Assembly: GCF_026222555.1 (NCBI RefSeq)
Contig: NZ_CP098511.1
Location: 973,501 to 1,037,500, forward strand
Direction: 5' to 3'
Origin: Aquimarina sp. ERC-38
Lineage (GTDB): Bacteria > Bacteroidota > Bacteroidia > Flavobacteriales > Flavobacteriaceae
DNA: 64,000 nt
Part shown: positions 19,530 through 29,040 of the stretch, in pieces
Layout: each line of letters starts with the position of its first letter
Numbering within the stretch: the stretch's first letter is position 1
Program-made: the position numbers and the translations under genes
Notes under the pieces: generated by a model
What the model saw: only the letters and a program-made list of their open reading frames with translations
The model's database searches: none
What the model was told of the DNA's origin: nothing

Positions 19530-20051
19530 ATGAATTATATAGATATTATCCTTGCGGTACTTTTGCTTTGGGGATTAATTCGGGGGTTTAGTAAAGGATT
19601 GTTTTCTTCTTTAGCTTCGCTGATCGCGCTTGTGGTAGGTTTATACATTGCCGTACACTTTTCTGAAGTAGTTGGTTCTTACTTTTTTCCAAATACAGCA
19701 GAGGATAATCATACTGCCATAAAATTAGCATCCTTTGCTATCACTTTTGTCATTGTTATTATTTTGGTCACTTTAGCCGGAAAAATTTTGACTAAGATAG
19801 CGGATTTTGCTTCTTTAGGAATTGTAAATAAACTTCTGGGTGCCGCCTTCGGAATTTTAAAAATGGCTTTTATTGCTAGTGCCATTTTAATGCTGGTAGA
19901 TGCGGGAAACCGGTCTTTACAATTTTTTAAACAAGAAACCCTGGACGAATCTTATCTTTATGAACCCGTACGTAAAATTGCCCCTATGATTCTACCGAAG
20001 ATCATGAGAAAATCAGATCGTGAAAATGTAGAGGAATCAAATCTTATTTAA
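19530..20051 (+). CDS. CvpA family membrane protein
   Basis: The 173-residue protein has about four transmembrane helices in the first 135 residues and the N-terminal pattern MNYIDIILAVLLLWGLIRGFSKG, of which the G-x-x-R-G-x-x-x-G core is typical of CvpA (colicin V production) proteins. The molecular function of the family is unclear. It overlaps the convergent SulP gene by eight bases at their 3' ends. Confidence 0.88.
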   Translation: MNYIDIILAVLLLWGLIRGFSKGLFSSLASLIALVVGLYIAVHFSEVVGSYFFPNTAEDNHTAIKLASFAITFVIVIILVTLAGKILTKIADFASLGIVNKLLGAAFGILKMAFIASAILMLVDAGNRSLQFFKQETLDESYLYEPVRKIAPMILPKIMRKSDRENVEESNLI

Positions 20052-21885
20052 CTGACTGTACCTGGAGTTGAATAGTACTCAGGCATTCATCAAAGTTTTG
20101 AAAAATACGTTCGTCTGATACCAAATCCGGAATAATATCAATAGAAGTCATCATATACCTAGGTTGTTGTTGTAAACCAATAATATACGTCAGTACTTCT
20201 TTTTGTTTTAGTGAAAAAAGAATTTCTTCCAGCACGTATAACCCGGACTGGTCCATATAAGGAACGTTGTCCATTCGTATAATTACAGCAGCAACTTTTT
20301 CAGGAATTTGAGAAGCCAGTACCTGAATTTCCTTGCTGGCGCCAAAAAATAAGGGACCGTTTAAGTGCTTTATCACAATATCTTCCCTAAGATGATTCGG
20401 CAAACTTTTTTCGTCTGTCCATAAATCTTCATTTAAGTCATGTAACCGGTTTATTTTAGAAGCCGTTGCGGTATAGTCGCCCATCTTTTTCATAAAAACC
20501 AAAGCTGCTAGTACCAAGCCAACGCCTACGGCATATACCAAGTTCCAAAAAACGGAAAGTATAAGGACAATCAGCATAATAGCAACTTCGATTTTAGGCA
20601 TATGCGGAATTGCTTTTAGACCTTTATAATCCATTACGCCAAAGCCTACGGTTATTAAGATGCCTGCTAGTACCGCAGCCGGAATTTGAGAAGCTACCGG
20701 TCCTAAGGCAAGTAAAATAACCAGTAAAAGCAACCCTGCTATAATCCCAGACAACTTTGTCCTACCCCCAGCATTTATATTAACTACGGTTCGAATAGTA
20801 GCTCCTGCCCCTGGAATTCCTCCGAACAACGCAGCGACACTATTTCCAATACCTTGTCCTACCAATTCTCTATTTGGTTGATGCCTGGTTTTGGTCATAT
20901 TATCGGCAATTACTGAGGTTAATAAAGAATCTATACTTCCTAGAAAAGCAAGGGATAAGGAGGTTAATAAATAAGGCGAAATTAATCCAAAATCGAAATT
21001 GGTGAAAATGGATACATTAGGTACTGGAAACCCTCCTGGTATTTCCTGGATCGGACGGTATTCTAAATTCATAAAATAAGCAACCCCAGATACCAGGATC
21101 AATGCTACTAACGTACTGGGTATGGCCGTAGTAACCCTCTTAAATCCATAAATAATCAATATGGTTGCCAGACATAATATAAGTTCTAACCAGTTGATAT
21201 ATTGGATTGACCTAGGCAATATTTTCAGGGTACCTAACACCCCGGAAGTTTTAGCTGCTGCGACAGATTTAGCTTCTTTTAGAATTTCATCTGGGTTTAT
21301 ATTTTCTGTTTGAGATAAGGTTTTTCTTAGATCTTCTACTACAAAAATATTATCTATGTTTTCTTCTTTTATGGTTCGGTTAAGAATACGCTCTTCTCCT
21401 TGTGGTAAGTAGTTATTAATAAGTTCAGTATCTTCCTTTGGGTAATATCCTATTGCCGGTAGTATTTGGGTAATTAAAATCATAATCCCAATTGCCGTCA
21501 TAAACCCGGAAACTACGGGTTGGGGCATAAATTTAATATATTTACCGATACCAACCGCACCTAATCCAATCTGGATCAAGCCTGCCACTAAGAAAATCGT
21601 TAAAATAGCAGGTAACGCTTTTTCTATATCTCCTTCATTTGCTGCAATAATTCCGGCAATTACCAGTGTACTTACGGCAGTCATCGGAGCAGTAGGCCCG
21701 GATATTTGCGTGGCTGTTCCCCCAAAAATAGCGGCAAACAAGCCAATAAAAATAGCTCCGTACAACCCTGCAGAGGGACCCAATCCTGAAGAAACTCCAA
21801 AAGCCAAGGCTAGCGGTAGTGCTACGATTCCGGCAGTCAAACCTCCAAAAAAATCTCCTTTTAAATTAGAAAATAAACCTTTCAT
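20044..21885 (-). CDS. SulP family inorganic anion transporter
   Basis: The 613-residue membrane protein has the SulP core of about 12-14 helices and a C-terminal cytoplasmic STAS domain (about 490-600). A hydrophilic insertion of about 60 residues lies at about 160-220. SulP proteins move sulfate, bicarbonate or other anions; selectivity cannot be read here. A second, shorter SulP coupled to a carbonic anhydrase lies just upstream but in a separate unit. Confidence 0.92.
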   Translation of the reverse strand: MKGLFSNLKGDFFGGLTAGIVALPLALAFGVSSGLGPSAGLYGAIFIGLFAAIFGGTATQISGPTAPMTAVSTLVIAGIIAANEGDIEKALPAILTIFLVAGLIQIGLGAVGIGKYIKFMPQPVVSGFMTAIGIMILITQILPAIGYYPKEDTELINNYLPQGEERILNRTIKEENIDNIFVVEDLRKTLSQTENINPDEILKEAKSVAAAKTSGVLGTLKILPRSIQYINWLELILCLATILIIYGFKRVTTAIPSTLVALILVSGVAYFMNLEYRPIQEIPGGFPVPNVSIFTNFDFGLISPYLLTSLSLAFLGSIDSLLTSVIADNMTKTRHQPNRELVGQGIGNSVAALFGGIPGAGATIRTVVNINAGGRTKLSGIIAGLLLLVILLALGPVASQIPAAVLAGILITVGFGVMDYKGLKAIPHMPKIEVAIMLIVLILSVFWNLVYAVGVGLVLAALVFMKKMGDYTATASKINRLHDLNEDLWTDEKSLPNHLREDIVIKHLNGPLFFGASKEIQVLASQIPEKVAAVIIRMDNVPYMDQSGLYVLEEILFSLKQKEVLTYIIGLQQQPRYMMTSIDIIPDLVSDERIFQNFDECLSTIQLQVQSVK

Positions 21886-21934
21886 AAATGGTTAGTTAGC
21901 CTTTGATAGTTTGTAAATTTACTATTGTAAAATC

Positions 21935-22100
21935 CGTCAGTTCGAGTGCTTCGACCGAAGGAAGAAGTGTGCTTCAACCAGTTCAGCAGAACTATCGAGA
22001 ACAAGGGTTTTAGTCAAAAAACTATTCTCGATATCCTCGATCGAGTCAAGGACAAGTTGTTTTTTCCTCATTTTATTACGAAAAAACACTCGAATTGACG
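21935..22100. repeat. Imperfect palindromic intergenic repeat (REP/MITE-like)
   Basis: The 304-base gap between the SulP and carbonic anhydrase genes contains a non-coding block bounded by CGTCAGTTCGAGTG (21935) and its near-perfect inverse CACTCGAATTGACG (ending 22100). Internal TCGA-rich segments (TATCGAGAAC and ATTCTCGATA) can also pair. Blocks of this style are common between flavobacterial genes. No frame is present. Confidence 0.55.
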
Positions 22101-22189
22101 CTTTTTTCTAATTATGTTATAGTTATGAATTAGTTGATAACTAAAATAGAAAGCTTTCTTTCTATGTATGTACTCAATCAAAGAAAGTA

Positions 22190-22825
22190 CTACGCTTCAA
22201 AAAAGGTAACCTTACCCGAACTGATATCGTACATTCCTCCAATTAATAGGATTTCGTTATGTTCTTCCATTTCTTTTAAAACCTGACTTCTCGTTCGGAT
22301 ATTATCTAATGTGAGTTGAACATTCTTTTTTGCCACTTCATCGACAAATTTCAGGTTGCCCGAGTTTCTTTGTGAAGCTTCAGAAGGTTCTTTTACTGCA
22401 ACTACAGCTGGTTTAATTTTAGAAAGTAAGGCGGTTAAATTTCCCATCTGTGCGTTATCGCAGGCTCCTTTTACCGCTCCACAACTGGTATGACCTAGCA
22501 CCACGATAATTTTAGTTCCAGCCAATTTACAGGCAAACTCCATACTACCCAGCATATCTTCGTTTACAATATTACCCGCCACCCTGGCACTAAAAATATC
22601 CCCGATTCCCTGGTCAAAAATAAGTTCTGAAGATACCCGGGAATCGATACAACTGAGTACGGTAGCAAACGGATATTGTCCTCTGCTCGTATCTTTCATT
22701 TGATCTAAGAGGTCTTTATCTTCTTTTTTATTTTCAACAAAACGTTGGTTTCCTTCTTTTAATAAGGTCAAGGCTTTATCCGGTGATATAGAAGCCTGAA
22801 CTTCCTTAGTATATGCTTTTCTCAT
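22190..22825 (-). CDS. Beta-class carbonic anhydrase
   Basis: The 211-residue enzyme interconverts CO2 and bicarbonate. Zinc ligands are visible as Cys59, His112 and Cys115, with the catalytic Asp61-Arg63 dyad in CIDSR. Its start codon overlaps the stop of the upstream SulP gene by one base (TAATG arrangement), so the two are translationally coupled. This suggests the SulP partner handles bicarbonate. Confidence 0.95.
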   Translation of the reverse strand: MRKAYTKEVQASISPDKALTLLKEGNQRFVENKKEDKDLLDQMKDTSRGQYPFATVLSCIDSRVSSELIFDQGIGDIFSARVAGNIVNEDMLGSMEFACKLAGTKIIVVLGHTSCGAVKGACDNAQMGNLTALLSKIKPAVVAVKEPSEASQRNSGNLKFVDEVAKKNVQLTLDNIRTRSQVLKEMEEHNEILLIGGMYDISSGKVTFFEA

Positions 22826-24411
22826 TAGATGGGTTCTGTTAATTTAGGTTTCATAAAAAATTCAATATAACTATCTGGGTTTTTTACTTCTCCTCGTTCG
22901 GATATTAAATGAATGGTAATATTTCTACTTTTAGCTTTTTCAGAGAAATCTTCCAGAATCTCGATAATATCGTAGTCCAGGAACTTCGTTTTCCGCACGT
23001 CCAAAGTTAAAACAGTATTTTCAGGCAATGTATCCAATTCCTTCAAAATAGCGCCTTTATTAAAAAAAGTAACCTGTTCTGCCAGGGTCATATTGATCCT
23101 ATGTACGCCGTCACTTTTATCCTGAATATGAAGAAAGTGAGAATTTTGGTAACTTTTGATAAGAATAACCACAATACCTACTAGCAAGCCCAATCCAATT
23201 CCTACTAACAAATCTGTAAAAACAATCCCTACTACGGTTACAATAAATGGAACAAACTGTTTCCAACCCAGTTGATACATAGTTTTAAATAAGGCAGGTT
23301 TTGCTAATTTATACCCTACAATAAATAAGATAGCTGCTAATACGGAAAGTGGGATTTTATTTAATAATCCGGGTATTAAGATTACTGAAATTAATAATAA
23401 AAAACCGTGAAGGATAGCCGCCATTTTAGTTTTTCCGCCGGATTGAATGTTGGCTGAACTACGAACAATCACCTGAGTTACCGGCAATCCACCTATTAAT
23501 CCGGATAAAATATTACCGGTTCCCTGGGCAAGTAACTCCCGGTTAGTAGGGGTCACTCCTTTTTCAGGGTCTAGTTTATCTGTTGCTTCTACGCAAAGTA
23601 AGGTTTCCAGACTGGCAACTAACGCAATGGTAAATCCGGTTACCCAAATTTGAGGGTTTGTAATTGCCGAAAAATTGGGAAAACTGAACTGTCCTAAAAA
23701 AGAACTAAGGTTATCCGGAATAGGAACGCTTACTAAATGCTCGGGTGAAATCCCCCAGGTGTCCGAGGATTGCGTAGTTAAATAAAAAATAATACCAACG
23801 ACTACGGCTACCAGCGGACCTTGAATTAACTGAAAAATCCTGCCTTTTTTTACCAGTACGTTAGACCATAATAACAATATTCCCAGAGAGATCAACGCAA
23901 TTAAGGTTGCTCCCGGGCTAATATAATTGACCGAATTTAATATTTCTGAAAAGGTATTTTGACCATCTACCTGAAGAAACGAAAAATCTCCTTCCGGATC
24001 CTTATCATAGCCAAAGAAATGAGGGATTTGTTTTAAAATAATGATAATCCCAATCCCGGTTAGCATTCCTTTAATTACCGAAGAGGGAAAATAATATCCG
24101 ATGATCCCTGCTTTTAAAACTCCAAATAATATTTGAATAATGCCTCCAAGTACCACGGCCACCAGAAAATTCTGATAGCCTCCCAAAGTACCTATTGCCG
24201 TTAATACAATAGCGGCTAATCCGGCAGCCGGACCACTGACCCCAATTTGTGATCCACTCAAAGCACCTACCACAATACCTCCAATAATACCCGCAATTAA
24301 TCCTGAAAATAAAGGGGCGCCACTGGCAAGGGCAATACCCAGACATAAAGGCAATGCGACAAAAAAGACCACAATACTTGCCGGAATATCACTTTTTAAG
24401 TGTTTAAACAT
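22825..24411 (-). CDS. SulP family transporter, likely bicarbonate, coupled to carbonic anhydrase
   Basis: The 528-residue protein has a SulP transmembrane core (about 1-410, with the usual ASGAPLFSGLIAGIIGG region) and a C-terminal STAS domain. Direct coupling to a beta-carbonic anhydrase is a known pairing for bicarbonate-transporting SulP proteins such as the BicA type. The bicarbonate assignment is inferred from that pairing. Confidence 0.9.
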   Translation of the reverse strand: MFKHLKSDIPASIVVFFVALPLCLGIALASGAPLFSGLIAGIIGGIVVGALSGSQIGVSGPAAGLAAIVLTAIGTLGGYQNFLVAVVLGGIIQILFGVLKAGIIGYYFPSSVIKGMLTGIGIIIILKQIPHFFGYDKDPEGDFSFLQVDGQNTFSEILNSVNYISPGATLIALISLGILLLWSNVLVKKGRIFQLIQGPLVAVVVGIIFYLTTQSSDTWGISPEHLVSVPIPDNLSSFLGQFSFPNFSAITNPQIWVTGFTIALVASLETLLCVEATDKLDPEKGVTPTNRELLAQGTGNILSGLIGGLPVTQVIVRSSANIQSGGKTKMAAILHGFLLLISVILIPGLLNKIPLSVLAAILFIVGYKLAKPALFKTMYQLGWKQFVPFIVTVVGIVFTDLLVGIGLGLLVGIVVILIKSYQNSHFLHIQDKSDGVHRINMTLAEQVTFFNKGAILKELDTLPENTVLTLDVRKTKFLDYDIIEILEDFSEKAKSRNITIHLISERGEVKNPDSYIEFFMKPKLTEPI

Positions 24412-24602
24412 TTTATTTAATTTTTAGTAAAAAATGATATTAAATATTAGCAAGATGTATCATTTCTTTGCAAGAAACTAAAAATAATAGTAATACTATC
24501 ACGAATGCGTTAATGATTTGTAAAAATGTGAGGTTGTGCTGTGTTTCGTGTTTACATGTATTTTGATTTAACTATAAAAGACCTTAGAATTATACAAAGA
24601 CT

Positions 24603-27600
24603 TTATCCTACAATATTTACAATTTTTCCGGGAACAATAATTACTTTTTTAGGGGCTCGACCGGAAAGTTGTTGTTGGGTTTTTTCATGTTGCATTACCG
24701 CTGCTTCTATTTGATCTTTGGTTAAATCCAGTGATAATTCCATCTCAAAACGTTTTTTACCGTTAAAGGAAACCGGATAGGTTTTAGTACTTTCCTGTAC
24801 AAATTTTGCGTCATATATCGGAAACGGAGCGGTCGCAATGGATTGTTGATGTCCGAATTTACTCCATAATTCTTCACTAATATGCGGGGCATAGGGTGAT
24901 AAAAGAATTAAAAGGGGTTCTAAAACAGATTTGGAATAACATTTAGCTGCCGTTAATTCGTTTACCGCAATCATAAAGGTACTTACGGAAGTATTGAAAG
25001 AGAAGTTCTCAATATCATCCTGTACTTTTTTAATGGTTTTATGTAATATTTTAGCCCCCTCTTTTTCCTCGGCAATTGTTGTATCTATGGTATAAAAGCT
25101 TCCTTTTTCACCGGAATGGTAGAGTTTCCATAGTTTTTTCAGGAAATTATGTACGCCCGTAATTCCGGCGGTATTCCAGGGTTTGGCTTGTTCTAGCGGT
25201 CCTAGAAACATTTCATATAAACGTAAGGTATCCGCACCGTATTGCTCGCAAATATCATCGGGGTTAACGACGTTATATTTGGATTTGGACATTTTTTCGA
25301 CTTCGCGGGATACTATAAAATCCCCTCCCGGCCTCCCCGAAGGAGAGGAGTCTATTTCTTTATAGATCTCACCATTATCTAGAATAAATTCGGCATTTTT
25401 AAACTCTGGACGCCACAATCTAAAAGCCTCAATATCAAGTGCGTTTGTAGTTCCTTTTAATAAGGACGTATCAACATGAATCTTATAATACTTGAAAGAA
25501 GTTATCATGATTTTCCCCTTTAAGTTCATTTCTTTAACTTCCTTCGAAACTAAATTTTGAACTTTAGTAGTTAGTTTTTCACGAATATAATTATGTTGTA
25601 TCTCTTCTTTATTTCGAGGTTTATTATAGTGTTTTCTGAAGATCTTCATTAAATCATAGGAGTAAAGCCTATTTTCTATGATGTTATATTTATTTCTTAA
25701 AGTTTCTAACTTTTTGTTGTCTTCAGTTGAAAGTTTTAATTCTGGATTGATAAAACCTCCAAAATTAACTCCTATTTGATGAATAAAAGCACTCTCCCCC
25801 AAAATCATCCCCTGATTAATCAACTTTTTAAAAGGTTCACGAACCGGAACGATTTCGCGATCGTATAAAAATTTAGTCCAAAACCGTGAGTATAATAAAT
25901 GCCCGGTGGCATGTTCGCTTCCACCAATATATAAATCGACGTTTTGCCAATAATCCAAGGCTTCTTTGGATGCAATTTCGTTGACATTTTTTGGATCCAT
26001 ATATCTAAACAGGTACCAGGAGCTTCCTGCCCAACCTGGCATGGTGTTTAATTCTAAAGCCCCACCTTTTCTATCTGGAGAAGAGATATTTTCAAATTCT
26101 TTTTTACTTACTATTTTACCGGTTCCGTCTTTTTCTAACCAATACCATTCTTTTGCCCTGCCTAAAGGGGGTTCCCCGGTTTCGGTGGGGAGGTATTTTT
26201 CAATTTCCGGTAGTTTTATGGGTAAATGCTCTTTGGCAATCATTTGTGGCATTCCGTCTACATAATAAACCGGGAAAGGTTCGCCCCAATAGCGTTGTCG
26301 GCTAAAAACTGCATCCCGTAGTCGATAATTGATTTGGCGTTCGCCCTGTCCTAATACTTTTAAAGTTTCAATAGCCACCCGATTGGCTTCTTTATAATCA
26401 AGATCATCTAGGAAATCGGAGTTAGTGATGATGGTGTTTTGTTTATCGGTATAGGCTTCTTTGGAAATATCAACATCTTTAAAAATATTAAAGATAGGTG
26501 GCATCCCCGGTTGGTTTTTAAAATGATTGGCAAAGTCATAATCCCGTTGATCTCCGCAAGGTACCGCCATTACTGCCCCGGTTCCGTATCCTGCTAATAC
26601 ATAATCTCCAATCCAAATCGGAACGGGTTTTTTAGTAAAAGGATGCTCGGCATAAGCCCCGGTAAATACCCCACTGATTGTTTTTACATCTGCCATTCGT
26701 TCGCGTTCGCTACGTTTTGCTGTAGCTTCCACATAAGCTTCTACGGCTTCTTTTTGTTCAGGTGTAGTGATTTTAGCCACCAGTTCATGTTCCGGAGCCA
26801 AAGTCATAAACGTCACTCCAAAAATGGTATCCGGGCGGGTGGTGAAAACTTCTATCTCAAGTTTAGAGTGAGGAGTTAAGAGTTCAGAGTTACTTAACTC
26901 ATCACTCATAACTCTGAACTTAACCAGCGCTCCCACAGACTTACCGATCCAGTTGGTTTGGGAATCTTTTAGGGGTTGTGGCCAGTCGATGGTTTGAAGG
27001 TCTTGTAACAGGCGTTCGGCATAGGCGGTAATGCGCATACTCCACTGGGTCATCTTTTTTCTTACCACCGGATAGCCCCCGCGTTCCGAAACTCCGTTGA
27101 CAATTTCATCGTTGGCTAGTACGGTACCCAGTTGCGGACACCAGTTTACTTCAGTTTCGGCTAGATAGGTGAGCCTATATTTTAATAATAGTTGTTGTTG
27201 TTCTTTTTCGGTGTATTGATTCCATTCTTCGGCGGGGAATTTTGAAATATTTTCATCGCAAACCGCATTTACAGTGGTATTTCCTTCCTTTTTAAAAACG
27301 GTGATTAATTCGGCAATAGGCCGGGCTTTATCGGTTGTATTATCATACCAGGAATCGAAGAGTTGAATAAAGATCCATTGGGTCCATTTATAATACTCCG
27401 GATCACTGGTTTTTACCTCGCGACTCCAGTCAAATGAAAATCCGATTTTATCTAATTGTTCACGGTACCGGGCAATGTTTTCTCGAGTAGTTACGGCAGG
27501 ATGTTGCCCGGTTTGGATAGCGTATTGCTCCGCCGGTAAACCGAAGGAATCGTAGCCTTGCGGGTGTAAGACATTAAACCCCTGGTGGCGTTTGTAACGA

Positions 27601-27794
27601 GCGTAGATATCACTGGCAATGTACCCTAAGGGATGCCCAACGTGCAATCCTGCCCCGGAAGGATACGGAAACATATCTAGTACGTAGAATTTTTCTTTTT
27701 CGCTTTGATTTTCAGCTTTAAAGATTTGGTGTTTTGCCCAGTATTTTTGCCATTTGGATTCTATCTCCCTAAAATCGTAACTCATGCCTGTCAT
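24603..27794 (-). CDS. leuS: Leucyl-tRNA synthetase, unusually long
   Basis: This class I synthetase has the HIGH motif as HVGH (in GLHVGHPLGY), an editing domain, and KMSKS at about 833. At 1063 residues it is longer than typical bacterial LeuRS (about 820-970). The excess includes a segment of roughly 95 residues before the KMSKS region (about 670-765), plus three short inserts encoded by repeat-like DNA (about 293-310, 568-579 and 815-825). The alternative start three codons in (MSYDFREIE) fits the family N-terminus equally well. A -7 box lies at 27813-27820. Confidence 0.95.
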   Translation of the reverse strand: MTGMSYDFREIESKWQKYWAKHQIFKAENQSEKEKFYVLDMFPYPSGAGLHVGHPLGYIASDIYARYKRHQGFNVLHPQGYDSFGLPAEQYAIQTGQHPAVTTRENIARYREQLDKIGFSFDWSREVKTSDPEYYKWTQWIFIQLFDSWYDNTTDKARPIAELITVFKKEGNTTVNAVCDENISKFPAEEWNQYTEKEQQQLLLKYRLTYLAETEVNWCPQLGTVLANDEIVNGVSERGGYPVVRKKMTQWSMRITAYAERLLQDLQTIDWPQPLKDSQTNWIGKSVGALVKFRVMSDELSNSELLTPHSKLEIEVFTTRPDTIFGVTFMTLAPEHELVAKITTPEQKEAVEAYVEATAKRSERERMADVKTISGVFTGAYAEHPFTKKPVPIWIGDYVLAGYGTGAVMAVPCGDQRDYDFANHFKNQPGMPPIFNIFKDVDISKEAYTDKQNTIITNSDFLDDLDYKEANRVAIETLKVLGQGERQINYRLRDAVFSRQRYWGEPFPVYYVDGMPQMIAKEHLPIKLPEIEKYLPTETGEPPLGRAKEWYWLEKDGTGKIVSKKEFENISSPDRKGGALELNTMPGWAGSSWYLFRYMDPKNVNEIASKEALDYWQNVDLYIGGSEHATGHLLYSRFWTKFLYDREIVPVREPFKKLINQGMILGESAFIHQIGVNFGGFINPELKLSTEDNKKLETLRNKYNIIENRLYSYDLMKIFRKHYNKPRNKEEIQHNYIREKLTTKVQNLVSKEVKEMNLKGKIMITSFKYYKIHVDTSLLKGTTNALDIEAFRLWRPEFKNAEFILDNGEIYKEIDSSPSGRPGGDFIVSREVEKMSKSKYNVVNPDDICEQYGADTLRLYEMFLGPLEQAKPWNTAGITGVHNFLKKLWKLYHSGEKGSFYTIDTTIAEEKEGAKILHKTIKKVQDDIENFSFNTSVSTFMIAVNELTAAKCYSKSVLEPLLILLSPYAPHISEELWSKFGHQQSIATAPFPIYDAKFVQESTKTYPVSFNGKKRFEMELSLDLTKDQIEAAVMQHEKTQQQLSGRAPKKVIIVPGKIVNIVG
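25320..25351. repeat. C/G-rich dispersed repeat inside leuS
   Basis: A GC-rich block with inverted CTCC/GGAG segments encodes residues around SSPSGRPGGD just before the KMSKS motif. It resembles the intergenic block at 19389-19427 and the block at 26058-26092. Confidence 0.45.
26058..26092. repeat. Related repeat copy inside leuS
   Basis: This segment (GCCCCACC, then CTGGAGAAGAGA) encodes residues around SSPDRKGGA. Many LeuRS sequences lack residues at this point. The similarity to the other two copies is visual. Confidence 0.35.
26866..26918. repeat. Nested inverted repeat inside leuS
   Basis: GAGTGAGGAGTTAAG (26866-26880) pairs with CTTAACTCATCACTC (26893-26907) with one mismatch. TTCAGAGTTA (26883-26892) pairs exactly with TAACTCTGAA (26909-26918). 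The segment encodes about 18 extra residues in the editing-domain region. Confidence 0.7.
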
Positions 27795-27812
27795 TCCTGT
27801 TTTTTAAGAAGG

Positions 27813-27820
27813 CAAATGTA
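27813..27820 (-). promoter_or_regulatory. TAnnTTTG promoter box for leuS
   Basis: The minus strand reads TACATTTG, a full match, about 19 bases ahead of the first leuS start. Confidence 0.55.
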
Positions 27821-28067
27821 CTAAAACTGAAAGGGATATTGAAGGTTTTGCGTTTGGTTTGTAAAGGTGGGTTTTGGTTATTCTTATGAGGGTTATATTT
27901 ATATAATTCTGTTTTTAGGGTGGAGATTTGAGAGTCAGGAAACAGGATTGCTGCGCTTTTGGACTCAGGTGCGAGGAAACGGGATCGCTGACGCTTCTAG
28001 ACTCAAGAAACAGGAGTCATGACTCGTTTTGAGCAAAGTTTTGAAAATTGAGACTATTAAAATTATA

Positions 28068-29000
28068 CTAGACTTTTCTTGCTTTTTCTTCCATAGGTTT
28101 TAGGCAGTGGTAGATAAAATTATTGACCGGGGTTGCAATATGTAGACGTTCTCCTTCACGTACGATATACCCATTAAAATTATCTAATTCTGAAGGTTTG
28201 CCCTGCATTAAGTCCCGCTGGGTAGAAGCCGTGGCTCCTTCGGGTTGTTTACTGATAAAATTCATGGTAGTTGCAACTATATTTGAAGGTAAACCGATGT
28301 CTTTTGCCTGGCTAATTTCATAAATTTCTTCGGCGGTTTGTTTTAATAAGGTACGTAATTTTACGTTTTGATACATTTGCTGAATGGGCGTTCGGGTTAA
28401 GCCTCCTAGTCCGCTTACGGTGGCGATAAACATAAATTTAGTCCAGATATCCACCCAAATGTCTTTAGATAGTGTGCATTTAAATCCGCCACTGTTTAAA
28501 ATAGTATGGATCGTTTTTGCTCTTTCTGAAATAAGCCCTCGTTCTATCTCTCCAAATATAAGTTCGGGAGTATGCCCAAAATGGTTCACCACCCCGGGTT
28601 GTTCCAGTTTACTGTACAATTTGCAAAGCCCGCCCATTATGTTCTGTTTGTCCAGGTGTTGTAATAGCTTGTCAACATTATCTGCCCCGTTTTGTAAGGG
28701 AATCACTACCGTATTGGGATGAATAACTGTTGCCAGTTCTTTTGCCACTTCGGCGACCTGCCAGGATTTAGTACAGATCAAGACGATATCCGGATGTTGT
28801 AAATCACTGATGTTTGGAAATACTTTAAAGTTTTTAGTTATATAAGTTTCTTCAGCAATACTCTTTACCTGTAACCCGTTTGTTTGTAAAACTTTACAAC
28901 TTTCGCCCCTGGCGATAAAGGTAACTTTCTGACCGGAATGTGCCAGTTTTCCTCCAAAATAAGCGCCTACACCCCCGGCACCGATAACTGCTATGTGCAT
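28068..29000 (-). CDS. Ketopantoate reductase family protein (PanE/ApbA)
   Basis: The 310-residue protein has an N-terminal NADP-binding GAGGVGAYFGG motif (7-17) and the C-terminal ApbA helical domain. Family members reduce 2-dehydropantoate to pantoate for CoA synthesis, but many paralogues act on other substrates. The start is set at MHIAVIGAG, which puts the Rossmann strand at the N-terminus; the frame is open 16 codons further upstream. Confidence 0.88.
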   Translation of the reverse strand: MHIAVIGAGGVGAYFGGKLAHSGQKVTFIARGESCKVLQTNGLQVKSIAEETYITKNFKVFPNISDLQHPDIVLICTKSWQVAEVAKELATVIHPNTVVIPLQNGADNVDKLLQHLDKQNIMGGLCKLYSKLEQPGVVNHFGHTPELIFGEIERGLISERAKTIHTILNSGGFKCTLSKDIWVDIWTKFMFIATVSGLGGLTRTPIQQMYQNVKLRTLLKQTAEEIYEISQAKDIGLPSNIVATTMNFISKQPEGATASTQRDLMQGKPSELDNFNGYIVREGERLHIATPVNNFIYHCLKPMEEKARKV

Positions 29001-29040
29001 CTGATCTAAATTTCGGACAAAAATATGATAAGTTGGTAAA

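Noticed and set aside
24071..24346. 91-codon minus-strand open frame within the SulP gene, rich in Gly, Cys and Trp
   Set aside because: It is an out-of-frame shadow of the SulP transmembrane region, with unusual composition and no start context.
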